A stretch of DNA of 64,000 nucleotides from Bryobacterales bacterium (GTDB lineage: Bacteria; Acidobacteriota; Terriglobia; Bryobacterales; Bryobacteraceae), in assembly GCA_020852175.1 (NCBI GenBank), contig JADZBH010000058.1, forward strand, positions 1 through 64,000, written 5' to 3'. The notes under the pieces were generated by a model. That model saw nothing but the letters and a program-made list of their open reading frames with translations. It did no database searches and was not told the DNA's origin. A program made the translations under genes and the position numbers. Numbering within the stretch: the stretch's first letter is position 1; each line of letters begins with the position of its first letter. Below, in pieces: positions 19,337 to 28,580 of the stretch.

Positions 19337-20648
19337 CGTCCATCACGTTCGTCCGCGTGGGGCCGGGCTTCAGTAGAAGGCCCAGGGGATCGAAGAAACG
19401 GTACGAGTCGTTCCGCGCCAGAAAATCACCGGCATCCATCCCCGACGCCGCGGCAAGTTGAACCGTACCTCCGTTGGCAACCGCCCCCGCCGCATCGGTG
19501 GGGCCGTCGGTGCCGTCGGTGCCGCCGCTTAGCACGCACACGTCTTTCATCCCGGCAAGGCTGATCGCGGCGGCCAGGGCGAACTCCTGATTGCGCCCTC
19601 CCAAGCCGTTGCCTCGCAACGTCACCGTGGTTTCGCCGCCGCTAATCAGGCAGGCGGGCTCGCGCAAAGGGCGCCCGGCCGCGCGCATCTCCTTCAGAAT
19701 CGCCGCGTGCACGCCGGCCACGTCGCGCGTCTCGCCTTCGATGCGCGTGGAAAGCACCATCGTCCGGTACCCCAACTGCCGGGCCGTCGCGGCGGCCGCA
19801 TCCACGGCCAGCGTGTTTGAACCGACAATCACGTTCTGCACGCGCGCGAAGGCCGCGTCGCCCGTCTTGGGAGTCTCGGCGATCGCGCCCGAGGCTCCCT
19901 GTTCCAACCGGCGCCGCACGGCGGCCGGAACCTTGGCGGCGATGCCGTAGGAGTCCAGCAGCCGGAGGCATTGAGCGAAGGTGGACGGGTCCGGCGCCGT
20001 CGGTCCGGAACCGATGGACTCCAGCGAATCGCCGATGACGTCGCTCAACATAAGCGCGATCACCGTTGCCGGAGCCGCGGCGCGCGCCAGTTGGCCGCCC
20101 TTCAACGTGGAGATGTGCTTTCGGATGGCGTTGATCTCGTGAATGTTCGCCCCGCAAGCCAATAACAATTTCGTCGTTTCCTGCTTTTGCGCGAGCGTGA
20201 TGGGCGGCGCGGGCGAAGGGGCCAGGGCCGAGGCGCCGCCGGAGATCAAGGCGATCACCAGGTCGCGCGCGCCCGCGGTTCCAGCCAGCGCCACCATCTT
20301 TCGGGCGCCCTCCATGCCGGCCTCGTCGGGCACCGGGTGGCCGCACTCGTGTACATGAATCCGCCGCAAAGCAGCGCCGTGGCCATACTTCGTGTTGATC
20401 CACCCCTCGCCGATGCGGTTGCCGAGAGCCTTCTCCACGGCCAATCCCATGGCCGCGCCCGCCTTCCCCGCGCCGATGACCAACACGCGGTCGAACGAGG
20501 TTAGCGCGTAACGCCTGCCGCCCACGATCAGTTGCCCGCCCTCACGCCGGAAGAAGCGCCCCACGGCTTCCACCGGATCGGCGGCTTTCAGAGCGGCGGC
20601 GAACATGCGTCGCGCATGCTGATTTTGCAGGCGGCTGGTCAATCCCAT
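19278..20648 (-). CDS. Glycerate 2-kinase (MOFRL family)
   Basis: A 456-aa kinase converting D-glycerate to 2-phosphoglycerate. The N-terminal domain contains FDRVLVIGAGKAGAAMGLAVE, and LISGGASAL matches the conserved Gly-rich loop. The C-terminal MOFRL part has SGGETTVTLRGNGLGGRNQEF and GTDGTDGPTDAAGA. ATG 20648 is chosen because the N-terminal LQNQHARRMFAAALKAADP is typical for the family and starts 10 bp inside the aroK 3' end. The upstream in-frame extension shadows aroK. Its 3' end overlaps nusB by 59 bp in the opposite direction. Confidence 0.93.
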   Translation of the reverse strand: MGLTSRLQNQHARRMFAAALKAADPVEAVGRFFRREGGQLIVGGRRYALTSFDRVLVIGAGKAGAAMGLAVEKALGNRIGEGWINTKYGHGAALRRIHVHECGHPVPDEAGMEGARKMVALAGTAGARDLVIALISGGASALAPSPAPPITLAQKQETTKLLLACGANIHEINAIRKHISTLKGGQLARAAAPATVIALMLSDVIGDSLESIGSGPTAPDPSTFAQCLRLLDSYGIAAKVPAAVRRRLEQGASGAIAETPKTGDAAFARVQNVIVGSNTLAVDAAAATARQLGYRTMVLSTRIEGETRDVAGVHAAILKEMRAAGRPLREPACLISGGETTVTLRGNGLGGRNQEFALAAAISLAGMKDVCVLSGGTDGTDGPTDAAGAVANGGTVQLAAASGMDAGDFLARNDSYRFFDPLGLLLKPGPTRTNVMDVRILLAGVPERAVRGPKAR

Positions 20649-21169
20649 AGCGGCAATTGCAACACATGCGCCAGGATGGCGGCATTGTCGTTGGAATTCA
20701 CGGCTACATGGTAGTCGGCCTTCGCATAGTCGCCGCGCCGTTCGGCGAACAGAGCCGCGAAGCGATCCGGGTCCCGCGCCAGCGGCCTGTGCGTCTCTGC
20801 GGCGATCCGCTGGCGAATCAACTCGAACGGTGCATCCAGCCACAGGGACAGCCCCGCGTCGGACACCAGTACGCGGTTCTCTTCCCGCGTGAATGCTCCG
20901 CCGCCCAGGGCCAGCACCACTGGCGCGCCGCAATGCACCAGGTGTACGCGCTTCTTCAACGCCTCGTGCTCGATGCGCCGGAACTCCGCCTCCCCTTTAT
21001 GCAGGAACAGATCGCTGATGGCGCACCCCTCGGCGGCTTCGATGTCGGCGTCCAGATCCGCGAACGGCCATCCCAGCTCATCGGCCAACAGCAGGCCGAT
21101 CGTGGTTTTGCCGCTTCCCATGAAGCCCGTCAGATAAATTCCGGGAGTGCGAACGAGTCTGCTTCCCAT
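20639..21169 (-). CDS. aroK: Shikimate kinase
   Basis: Phosphorylates shikimate at O3 in the chorismate pathway. The 176-aa NMP-kinase fold has Walker A GFMGSGKTT (residues 15-23), the shikimate-binding Asp in DLDADIEA, F-R-IE in EAEFRRIEHEAL, the Walker B-like LALGGGAF and the lid region THRPLARDP. Length is normal. It lies between an SDR gene 28 bp upstream and a glycerate kinase overlapping 10 bp downstream, so it is probably part of a three-gene transcript. Confidence 0.96.
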   Translation of the reverse strand: MGSRLVRTPGIYLTGFMGSGKTTIGLLLADELGWPFADLDADIEAAEGCAISDLFLHKGEAEFRRIEHEALKKRVHLVHCGAPVVLALGGGAFTREENRVLVSDAGLSLWLDAPFELIRQRIAAETHRPLARDPDRFAALFAERRGDYAKADYHVAVNSNDNAAILAHVLQLPLWD

Positions 21170-21197
21170 CCTTGCTCCCTAGGGTATGCCAGACGGC

Positions 21198-21989
21198 TCA
21201 TTCGCCGTGCCGGTAGCCCTCGTTCAGGTATGCCAGTATGGCATCCACCGGTCCGGCGAAGGCGTTGCGCCAGGCGGCCAGCCCGCCGAGCCTGGGAACG
21301 ATCACGCGCTTCTTGTTCTTTTCCAGCCCGCGCGCCAACGCGGCCGCCACGGAATCCACATCGGTGGCGAACCGCTTCATGCGCCACAACCGGTCCGGCG
21401 GACGTCCGCTCAGGGCGTTGTCCTGGAAACCGGATTTCACATAACCGGGGCAAACCAGCATCACGCCGATATTCTCATGGCGCAGCTCGATGCGCAGCGC
21501 TTCGTTGAATCCCAGCAACGCGAACTTCGACGAGGAGTACAGCGTGAACCACGGCAACGGCAACATGCCCGCGATCGAGCCCATGTTCACAATCACGCCG
21601 CGCGGACTGCCCTCGTTCCGGCGCATGTGCGGCAGCGCCAGTTGCACCAGACGCACGGCTCCGAACAGATTCAACTCGAACATGGCGCGTACGGCGTCCA
21701 TGTCCACCTCGGCGGTGGGCCGGTAGAGCCCCACGCCCGCGTTGTTCACCAGCACGTCGAGCCGGCCAAAACGCTCCACGGCGCTGGACACGGCGCGTTG
21801 CCGGTCCTCTTCCTTCGTTACGTCGCCCACGATGCGCAGCGCCCCGGCGCCGCACACCTTCGCAAGCGCTTCGCCATTGCGCGCCATCAGCGCCAACCGG
21901 GCGCCGCGCCGTTCCAGTTCGCGCGAGCACGCCGCGCCGATACCACCGCTGGCGCCGGTGATCAGGATAACTTTGTCGCGTAATTCCAT
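21198..21989 (-). CDS. Short-chain dehydrogenase/reductase (SDR)
   Basis: A 263-aa classical SDR. It has the cofactor motif TGASGGIG (residues 11-18), NNAGVG, the catalytic Ser in NMGSIAG and YSSSK with Tyr150 and Lys154. The C-terminal portion (WRNAFAGPVDAILAYLNEG) resembles SDRs of the DltE/YqjQ kind. Substrate unknown. It is the first gene of the SDR-aroK-glycerate kinase group and diverges from the Lon-domain gene across 65 bp. Confidence 0.92.
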   Translation of the reverse strand: MELRDKVILITGASGGIGAACSRELERRGARLALMARNGEALAKVCGAGALRIVGDVTKEEDRQRAVSSAVERFGRLDVLVNNAGVGLYRPTAEVDMDAVRAMFELNLFGAVRLVQLALPHMRRNEGSPRGVIVNMGSIAGMLPLPWFTLYSSSKFALLGFNEALRIELRHENIGVMLVCPGYVKSGFQDNALSGRPPDRLWRMKRFATDVDSVAAALARGLEKNKKRVIVPRLGGLAAWRNAFAGPVDAILAYLNEGYRHGE

Positions 21990-22054
21990 CAGGTTCGTGA
22001 GTGTGCGTTCGCCCGAAAGTGACTTCGCACAAGGGGGAAAGCGATAATCGTAAC

Positions 22055-22678
22055 ATGCACGCAGAACTGCTGCCGCTGTTTCCGCTCTCGCTCGTGCTGT
22101 TGCCGCAGAACATCGTGCCGCTCCACATCTTCGAGGAGCGTTACAAAGAGCTGATCGGCGAAGCGATGGCGAATCATACGGAGTTCGGCATCGTTCTGGC
22201 CGCCACTGACGGCATTTTGAACGTCGGGTGCACGGCCTCCGTCGAGCGGTTGCTGCGCCGTTACGACGATGGACGCATGGACATCCTCGCCCTGGGCCGC
22301 CGCCGCTTCCAGGTCCAGGACCTCGATCAGGAACGTTCGTTCCTGCGCGCGCAGGTGGAGTATTTCGAGGATACAGAGGAGTTCGCCGCCGAAGAATTGC
22401 AGTCCAAGGCCCGCGACGTGCACGACCGTTACGAATCCTCGGGAGACCTGCCGACGCAGGGCGGCCTGCTCAGCTTCATGCTCTCCCAAAGCGTGCGCGA
22501 CCTCGATTTCCGCCAGCAACTGCTCATGTCACGTTCGGAAAGCGAGCGCCTTCGCATGTTGATCGGCTTTCTCCCGAAGCAGCGCGAACGGGAACGCTAT
22601 GTCGTCCAGATGAAGGAACTGGCGCCGCGCAACGGCCACGGCAAGCACGGCCCGGACACAGCCGGGGATGCCGGGTGA
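22055..22678 (+). CDS. LON peptidase substrate-binding (N-terminal) domain protein
   Basis: A 207-aa stand-alone homologue of the Lon N-terminal domain, without AAA or protease modules. It shows the start LLPLFPLSLVLLPQNIVPLHIFEERYKEL, the mid motif RYDDGRMDILALGRRRFQV and a helical C-terminus with FRQQLLMSRSESERLRML. Such proteins are common; their role is uncertain (substrate recognition or regulation). ATG 22055 is the family-consistent start; the frame runs 18 codons further upstream without support. It overlaps the next gene by 4 bp (GTGA). Confidence 0.88.
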   Translation: MHAELLPLFPLSLVLLPQNIVPLHIFEERYKELIGEAMANHTEFGIVLAATDGILNVGCTASVERLLRRYDDGRMDILALGRRRFQVQDLDQERSFLRAQVEYFEDTEEFAAEELQSKARDVHDRYESSGDLPTQGGLLSFMLSQSVRDLDFRQQLLMSRSESERLRMLIGFLPKQRERERYVVQMKELAPRNGHGKHGPDTAGDAG

Positions 22679-23349
22679 CGCGGCTTGCCGTCTTCATCGA
22701 CGCCGACGATACGTTGTGGGAGAACAACGTCTTTTTCGAGCGCGCTTTCGACCGCTTCGCCGGTTACCTGGCTCATTCGACGATGACGGCCGCCGAGGTG
22801 CGCATGTCTCTCGACGAAATCGAGCATGTGAACAACCGGATCCACGGCTATGGCTCGGCCAACTTCGCGCGCAATTTGAAACAGTGCTTCCACAGGCTGT
22901 GTGAACGCGCCGCCACCGATGCCGACGGCGCGTTCATCGACGGCATCGAGCAGGAACTGCTGCACCATCCGATCGAACTGATCGAGGGTGTCGAAGAGAC
23001 GCTGGCCTACCTGAGCGCCCGGCACCATCTGACGCTGTGCACCAAGGGCTCGCCCGCCGAGCAGCGCGCCAAGCTGGAGCGCAGCGGCCTGACGGGCTTT
23101 TTCCACGCGGTCGAAATCGTGAAGGAGAAGGACGCCGCGCTCTACCGCCGGCTCGGCGCCGCGCATCCGCGGGCGTGGATGGTGGGGAATTCGCCAAAGT
23201 CGGACATTAATCCGGCTCTGGCGGCCGGTCTTTCCGCCGTGTTCATTCCGCACCCTTACACCTGGCATCTGGAGCACGAAGAGGTGCCGCCGCACCATGA
23301 ACGCCTGGTGGTGCTGGACCGCTTCGAAGGCCTGCGCGGCATCTTTTAG
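22675..23349 (+). CDS. HAD-superfamily hydrolase
   Basis: A 224-aa phosphatase-like protein starting at GTG 22675 inside the stop of the Lon-domain gene. Motif I IDADDTLW holds the nucleophile Asp9 and Asp11, motif II is LCTKGS, the Lys of motif III is in VKEKD, and motif IV is MVGNSPKSDINPA. The alpha-helical cap lies between motifs I and II. The pattern fits a small-molecule phosphatase of the YjjG/phosphoglycolate type; the substrate is unknown. It is followed by a 6-bp perfect hairpin about 40 bp after the stop. Confidence 0.9.
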   Translation: MTRLAVFIDADDTLWENNVFFERAFDRFAGYLAHSTMTAAEVRMSLDEIEHVNNRIHGYGSANFARNLKQCFHRLCERAATDADGAFIDGIEQELLHHPIELIEGVEETLAYLSARHHLTLCTKGSPAEQRAKLERSGLTGFFHAVEIVKEKDAALYRRLGAAHPRAWMVGNSPKSDINPALAAGLSAVFIPHPYTWHLEHEEVPPHHERLVVLDRFEGLRGIF

Positions 23350-23386
23350 CGGCCGGGCGGCTCTCTCCGGCGCGAAAGTTTACAAT

Positions 23387-23401
23387 GGGCGTTACACGCC
23401 C
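23387..23401. other. Perfect short inverted repeat between the HAD and TPR genes
   Basis: GGGCGT-TAC-ACGCCC, a 6-bp GC-rich stem with a 3-nt loop, 37 bp after the HAD stop and ahead of the TATACT (23416-23421) that may be the -10 of the next gene. No T run follows, so it could be a weak terminator, a transcript-end stabiliser or an operator. Confidence 0.4.
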
Positions 23402-23479
23402 GCCGGGTGGTGGCATATACTGTGGACAACTTCGCGGCGGTTCCCCACGGTCGACCGGGATCCGCGCTGGGAGGTTTTT

Positions 23480-24778
23480 ATGCGAACGTTTCGAGCGTGT
23501 GCCGTACTGGCGCTGACAGCGGCTTGCCTATTCTCCCAACAAGAGCAACCACAACCGCAGCAACCCGGCCCGGGAGGCCCATCGGGCGGAGCCAATATTC
23601 CTGGCGGAAACACCCCCAGCCCGGGACAACCGGGCCAGCCGGGCCGTCCACAGAACCCGTTTCCCGACACAACCCAGCAGCAACAGCAGCAGCGGTTTCC
23701 GGAGATGCAGCGGCCCATCTTCCTCTCCGGCAAGGTTGTGACCGAGGAAGGCGTGCCTCCCCCGGAACCGGTGACGATTGAACGCGTGTGCGCCGACGGC
23801 AGGGCGCGGCCCGAAGGCTACACCGATTCCAAGGGCCGCTTCAGCTTCGAGCTGGGACGCAATCTGGGCGTCATGCAGGATGCCAGCGTCAGCACCGCCG
23901 ACGTAGCCGGACCGGGGGGCCGCGGCAACGACCCCTTCGGCAACCGCGGCGGCGGATCCATGGGACCGGGGGGAATGGGCGGTTTCAACGAGCGCGACCT
24001 GATGGGCTGCGAGATTCGCGCCAGCCTTCCCGGCTACACGTCGTCGGTGGTCAACCTCTCCGGACGCCGCCTGATGGACAACCCGGACATCGGCACGATT
24101 CTGCTGAAACGGATCGCCGGCGTCGAGGGCATGACCTTTTCCATGACCACGGCCATGGCGCCCAAGGATGCCCGCAAGGCCTTCGACAAAGCGCGCGACC
24201 AGATGAAAAAGAAGAAGCCCGCCGAGGCGCGCAAGGAGTTGGAAAAGGCCGTGGGCCTCTATCCCAAATATGCCGCCGCCTGGTATGAGCTGGGCTTGAT
24301 TCAACAGCAGGAAGGCGACAAGGCAGGGGCGCGCAAGTCGTACGAAGAGTCGCTGGCCGCCGATGCCAAGTACATCAGCCCCTATCTGCAACTGGCCATC
24401 CTGTCGGCCGGCGATGGGGATTGGAAGGCCGTGGACGGCGCCACCGACCGTGTGATTCAGTTGAACCCGGTGAACTTCCCGCAGGCTTACTACATCAACT
24501 CCGTGGCCAACATGAACCTGCAAAACTACGATGCCGCCGAAAAGAGCGCTCTCGAAGCGGTCCGTCTCGATGAGCAGCACCGCTGGCCCAAGGCGCTGCA
24601 CATTCTGGCTGTGTTGCAGGCCAACAAGGGCCAGCATCGGCAGGCGCTCGATAATCTGCGCGGCTATCTGAAATTCAATCCAAGCGGGAACGACAAACCC
24701 GCGGTGGAGAAGGACATTGCCCGGCTGGAAGAGATGCTGAAAGGCGGCGCCGCGCAGGCGCAGCCGAACAACGACTGA
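23480..24778 (+). CDS. Exported TPR protein with N-terminal low-complexity linker and carboxypeptidase-regulatory-like domain
   Basis: A 432-aa secreted or periplasmic protein with a signal peptide (MRTFRACAVLALTAACLFSQ). Next is a Q/P/G-rich linker (about residues 21-75, including PGQPGQPGRP and a QQQQQQ run). A beta-sandwich region at about 78-205 (IFLSGKVVTEEGVPPPEPV ... YTDSKGRFSFEL) looks like a carboxypeptidase-regulatory or CNA-B-type domain with a Gly-rich insert. TPR units fill about 230-420 (YPKYAAAWYELGLIQQQEGD and similar). Start ATG 23480 has GGGAGG 5-6 nt upstream. Probably a scaffold; nothing indicates an enzymatic role. Confidence 0.85.
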   Translation: MRTFRACAVLALTAACLFSQQEQPQPQQPGPGGPSGGANIPGGNTPSPGQPGQPGRPQNPFPDTTQQQQQQRFPEMQRPIFLSGKVVTEEGVPPPEPVTIERVCADGRARPEGYTDSKGRFSFELGRNLGVMQDASVSTADVAGPGGRGNDPFGNRGGGSMGPGGMGGFNERDLMGCEIRASLPGYTSSVVNLSGRRLMDNPDIGTILLKRIAGVEGMTFSMTTAMAPKDARKAFDKARDQMKKKKPAEARKELEKAVGLYPKYAAAWYELGLIQQQEGDKAGARKSYEESLAADAKYISPYLQLAILSAGDGDWKAVDGATDRVIQLNPVNFPQAYYINSVANMNLQNYDAAEKSALEAVRLDEQHRWPKALHILAVLQANKGQHRQALDNLRGYLKFNPSGNDKPAVEKDIARLEEMLKGGAAQAQPNND

Positions 24779-24812
24779 GGTTGCCCGCGCGGCCGTTGAC
24801 GGCGGCCGTCCG

Positions 24813-25556
<744 letters not shown>

Positions 25557-25643
25557 CTGTGTATGCAAACTCCTCAGTATCTCTGATTGTAACCGAGTGA
25601 AGCCGGGCTTTCCCCACGAACCCGCGTCTATCGACACGGCGTG

Positions 25644-25671
25644 GCCGGGCCGGTTCAGGTTACGGCCCGGC
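25644..25671 (-). other. Strong GC hairpin between the adaptor and ATPase genes
   Basis: Perfect 8-bp arms GCCGGGCC and GGCCCGGC with a 12-nt loop, 14 nt after the adaptor stop. There is no T run, so it is not a classical terminator. It may attenuate read-through or protect the upstream mRNA end. Confidence 0.5.
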
Positions 25672-25684
25672 ACAGGTCCTTCGC

Positions 25685-27109
25685 TTAACTTTCGGTTTTG
25701 ACGGCTGGTTTGTTGTCGATTTTCACCTTTGCGTTGTTTTTGATCGTGCGTATCACCTTGTAGCTGCCCGTTACAATCTGGTCGCCTTCCTTCACGCCGC
25801 TCAACACTTCGATGTCGGTGGCTCCGGTGATCCCGGTATCCACCCTGCGGAACACGGCCGTTTCGCCTTGGATCGTGAACACTCCCTGTATCTCCTCTTT
25901 CCGGGCCTTCTCGGCGGCCGGGTCCGGCTTCGCGGCAGCCTGCACGCCGTCCGGCTTGGCAGGTTCCAGGTCGCCCTTCGTCCGTACCGTGAGGGCCTGG
26001 ATGGGGATACTCACCACGCTCTTGCGCGTCGCCGTCACCACCTTGGCCGTGCAGGACAGGCCGGGGCGGATCTCCTCGGGGGGATTGTCGAGCGCCACCA
26101 CCACTTTGAAGTCCTTGGCCTCCTGGCTCGAAATGGCGCTCTGCGAAGCCGCCAAACCGGTGGAGCGCAAAATAGCCGTATTGCCAATCTCAATCACGCG
26201 GCCCTTGAAGGTCCGGTTCGGTATCGCGTCGATCGTGATGTCGGCCACCTGAGAGAGCTTCACGTTCACGATGTCGGTTTCATCCACCTTCACTTCGGCC
26301 GTGATCAACGACATGTCGGCGATGGTCATGATCAGGCTCGACGACGAATTCTGAATGCCCGGCACCACCGTTTCGCCGACTCGAACGGGAAGGTTGGTCA
26401 CGATTCCGTCAATGGGCGCCACGGAGAAGGTGCGTTGCAGCACATCCTGCGCGCGCCGCAGTTGCGCCTGGCTCACGGCGATCCTCTTTTGCTGGGCGGA
26501 CAGGTTCGCCGCCGTCTGCTGGCGCTGGGCGCGAAGCTGGGTCACGCGCAGTTCGGCCTCCCGAAGGGCCGCTTCGGCGGCCACCACCTCGATGCGCCGC
26601 TGGTCGTAATCCTGCGAAGCCACCAGCTTGGCGTCGAACAGTTTCTGGGTGCGGCTGAAGTTGATCTTCGCCTTTTCCAGGTCGGCTCTGGTCCGCGCCA
26701 CGGTGGCTTCGGAGGCACGTATGCTGTCGTCGGCCGCCTTCACGCCCGCCTCCGCCGCAGCCGACTCAGCCTCGGCCGAGCTGAGCGAGGCCCGCTGCGC
26801 CGCGACGTCGGCCTCCGGCTGTACCGATTCCAGACGGGCCAGAACCTGGCCCTTCCTCACATGCTGACCCTCCACCACGTCAATGCTGACGATGCGAGCC
26901 GGAGCGACGGCATTGGTTCCTATATTGATGTAATTGCGGGGTTTAATCTCACCTGAGGCGGTTACCAGCGAGGTCAGATCCTGCCGCGCCGCATTGCCTG
27001 TCTGTACGGTGACAATACCCCGGCTCCGGTATGCCCGGCCGCCAAGGATGCCGCCCGCCAGCACCAGAGCCCCCACGACTCCCAGTGTGACTTTCCACTT
27101 CGTTCTCAA
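25685..27109 (-). CDS. Efflux periplasmic adaptor (MacA/HlyD family membrane fusion protein)
   Basis: A 474-aa membrane fusion protein that bridges an inner-membrane ABC permease to an outer-membrane channel. It has one N-terminal TM ([18 protein letters not shown]) and the first lipoyl half [31 protein letters not shown] long coiled-coil hairpin rich in A, R, Q and E follows, then the second lipoyl half ([21 protein letters not shown]) and a beta-barrel with a membrane-proximal domain. I chose TTG 27109 because GGGGGAA lies 6 nt upstream and the TM begins properly; a TTG at 27160 would add 17 unsupported residues. Its ATPase partner is downstream; the permease is missing from this window. 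Confidence 0.9.
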   Translation of the reverse strand: MRTKWKVTLGVVGALVLAGGILGGRAYRSRGIVTVQTGNAARQDLTSLVTASGEIKPRNYINIGTNAVAPARIVSIDVVEGQHVRKGQVLARLESVQPEADVAAQRASLSSAEAESAAAEAGVKAADDSIRASEATVARTRADLEKAKINFSRTQKLFDAKLVASQDYDQRRIEVVAAEAALREAELRVTQLRAQRQQTAANLSAQQKRIAVSQAQLRRAQDVLQRTFSVAPIDGIVTNLPVRVGETVVPGIQNSSSSLIMTIADMSLITAEVKVDETDIVNVKLSQVADITIDAIPNRTFKGRVIEIGNTAILRSTGLAASQSAISSQEAKDFKVVVALDNPPEEIRPGLSCTAKVVTATRKSVVSIPIQALTVRTKGDLEPAKPDGVQAAAKPDPAAEKARKEEIQGVFTIQGETAVFRRVDTGITGATDIEVLSGVKEGDQIVTGSYKVIRTIKNNAKVKIDNKPAVKTES

Positions 27110-27193
27110 ATGGTTTCCCCCAAGAATTTCAGACGTTACCAACCCAGCGAAAGTTCGCAATAATCCGCGCGTATGAAAGGATTTTCCTGTAGT

Positions 27194-27991
27194 TTACGCG
27201 CGAGTTTCCGGTTTGCCCGGCTTCGTCATCTGGACGATGGCGAAAACGGCCCCCTGGGGGTCCTCCAACACGGCGAAACGGCCCATTCCGGGCAGTGCGG
27301 CTGGCGGCAGGCGCCACGCACCCCCCATCTCCCTGGCTCGCACCGCGGCCTGGTCGCAGTCCTCCACGCGGAAGTAGGGCGTCCAGCTTGGGCGTGCACC
27401 CTCTCCCGCCGCGCTGAGCGGCAGAATACCCCCCGAATCGCGCCCGCCCGCCTTGATCCGCAGGGAGTGCTCCTCGTCGCTCGTGGCCGTTTCCCAAGCA
27501 AAAAGTTGCGTGTAAAAGTCGCGCGCACGTTCAGGGTCGGGCGTGGTCAATTCGTGCCAGCAGGCCGAGCCGGGCTCGCAGGTGACTCCGAATCCCGGCA
27601 GGCTCCCCGGTTGCCAGATGCAAAAATAAGCCCCGCATGGGTCCTGCAACGATGCCGCGCGCCCCAGGCCAAGCACATCGAAGGGATCGACAACCAGCTT
27701 TCCGCCCAGCGAAAGAGCGCGCGTGGCGGCGGATTCGGCGTCTTCCACCTGAATGTAGGTCACCCAGTGCGGTGGAACGCCCAGGCACTGAGCCGGGTCA
27801 AGATGATAGCATCCGGCCACGTCGCGCCCGTGCAAGCGGAACCGTGTATAGGCTGGCTGCCCTTCTGGAGTGATTTCGGTGGGGATCCAGCCGAAAAGTT
27901 CACCATAGAACCGCTTGGCGGCAGCGATGTCGGAGGTGGCGAGTTCCAGCCAGCAAAAGCTGCCCGTCGTACGCGCACCAGTCTGGGTCAT
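27194..27991 (-). CDS. Cytosolic two-module VOC family protein
   Basis: A 265-aa protein with two consecutive VOC/glyoxalase-fold modules. The first (about residues 10-120) begins GSFCWLELATSDIAAAKRFYGELFGW. The second (about 135-260) begins CWHELTTPDPERARDFYTQLFAWE and ends GMGRFAVLEDPQGAVFAI. This double-module layout matches the CFP30B/27-kDa antigen-type VOC proteins; the substrate is unknown. ATG 27991 is chosen for the strong Shine-Dalgarno GGGGAGGG just upstream rather than the ATG 12 codons earlier. There is no signal peptide, unlike the other VOC protein in this window. Confidence 0.9.
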   Translation of the reverse strand: MTQTGARTTGSFCWLELATSDIAAAKRFYGELFGWIPTEITPEGQPAYTRFRLHGRDVAGCYHLDPAQCLGVPPHWVTYIQVEDAESAATRALSLGGKLVVDPFDVLGLGRAASLQDPCGAYFCIWQPGSLPGFGVTCEPGSACWHELTTPDPERARDFYTQLFAWETATSDEEHSLRIKAGGRDSGGILPLSAAGEGARPSWTPYFRVEDCDQAAVRAREMGGAWRLPPAALPGMGRFAVLEDPQGAVFAIVQMTKPGKPETRA

Positions 27992-28087
27992 GGGACCCTC
28001 CCCTTGCGATTTTAGCGCGTTTCCCAAAGGCTGAAGACCCGACGGTCATGCGCCGCTGTCCGTCCGCGAGTTTTGTAATCCATTTCA

Positions 28088-28116
28088 TTGACGCCGTCGC
28101 CCACTTCCCGTAACAT
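28088..28116 (+). promoter_or_regulatory. Sigma70-type promoter for the MerR-family gene
   Basis: TTGACG (28088-28093, 5/6) and TAACAT (28111-28116, 4/6) with an exact 17-bp spacer, 31 bp upstream of the merR-like start codon. It is the best -35/-10 pair I found in the window. Confidence 0.55.
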
Positions 28117-28119
28117 GAT

Positions 28120-28143
28120 GGGGAGGCAAGGTTTACTCTCCCC
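28120..28143 (+). promoter_or_regulatory. Inverted repeat at the transcription start of the MerR-family gene
   Basis: GGGGAG (28120-28125) and CTCCCC (28138-28143) are perfect 6-bp arms separated by 12 bp, ending 3 bp before the ATG. It could be an operator for autoregulation or a 5' UTR hairpin that limits initiation. No ordinary Shine-Dalgarno lies at the correct distance from ATG 28147. Confidence 0.45.
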
Positions 28144-28146
28144 TCC

Positions 28147-28557
28147 ATGAGGAACGTTCATCCAGCGCCGCAGGCCGGGACAACGCCCGAAATTCCCGAT
28201 AAGCTGTATTTCCGGATCGGGGAAGTGAGCCATTTGGCCGGCGTCGAGCCGTATGTGCTGCGCTATTGGGAGTCGGAATTTCCTTCGCTGGCGCCCAAGA
28301 AATCGGGCACGGGCCACCGCCTATATCGCCGCAAGGATGTCGAGATGGTGCTGGAGTTAAAGCGCCTGCTCTACGAGAAGCGGTTCACGATTGAAGGTGC
28401 ACGGCTCTACCTGGATCAGAACAAAAAGAAAGCCACGGTGAAAACCGCGCCGGTTCCCAAATCGCAGGGCGATCTGTTTGCTCCGCCGCCGGTTCCCGCG
28501 CCCGACTTTTCCGGAATCCGCAAGGAACTCACCGAGATCCTCAAGCTGCTGAGCTGA
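28147..28557 (+). CDS. MerR family transcriptional regulator
   Basis: A 136-aa DNA-binding protein. The winged helix-turn-helix spans about residues 20-90: YFRIGEVSHLAGVEPYVLRYWESEFPSLAP, then HRLYRRKDVEMVLELKRLLYEKRFTIEGARLYL. The C-terminal part is a short Pro-rich linker and helix (PDFSGIRKELTEILKLL) with no metal-binding Cys, so an effector cannot be guessed. This subtype resembles the small MerR proteins often linked to ihfA/pheT in other phyla; here it stands alone between a VOC gene (divergent) and a pilus operon (convergent, 23 bp apart). Confidence 0.92.
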   Translation: MRNVHPAPQAGTTPEIPDKLYFRIGEVSHLAGVEPYVLRYWESEFPSLAPKKSGTGHRLYRRKDVEMVLELKRLLYEKRFTIEGARLYLDQNKKKATVKTAPVPKSQGDLFAPPPVPAPDFSGIRKELTEILKLLS

Positions 28558-28580
28558 GGCGTCCGGCGCACCCTCTCCGC

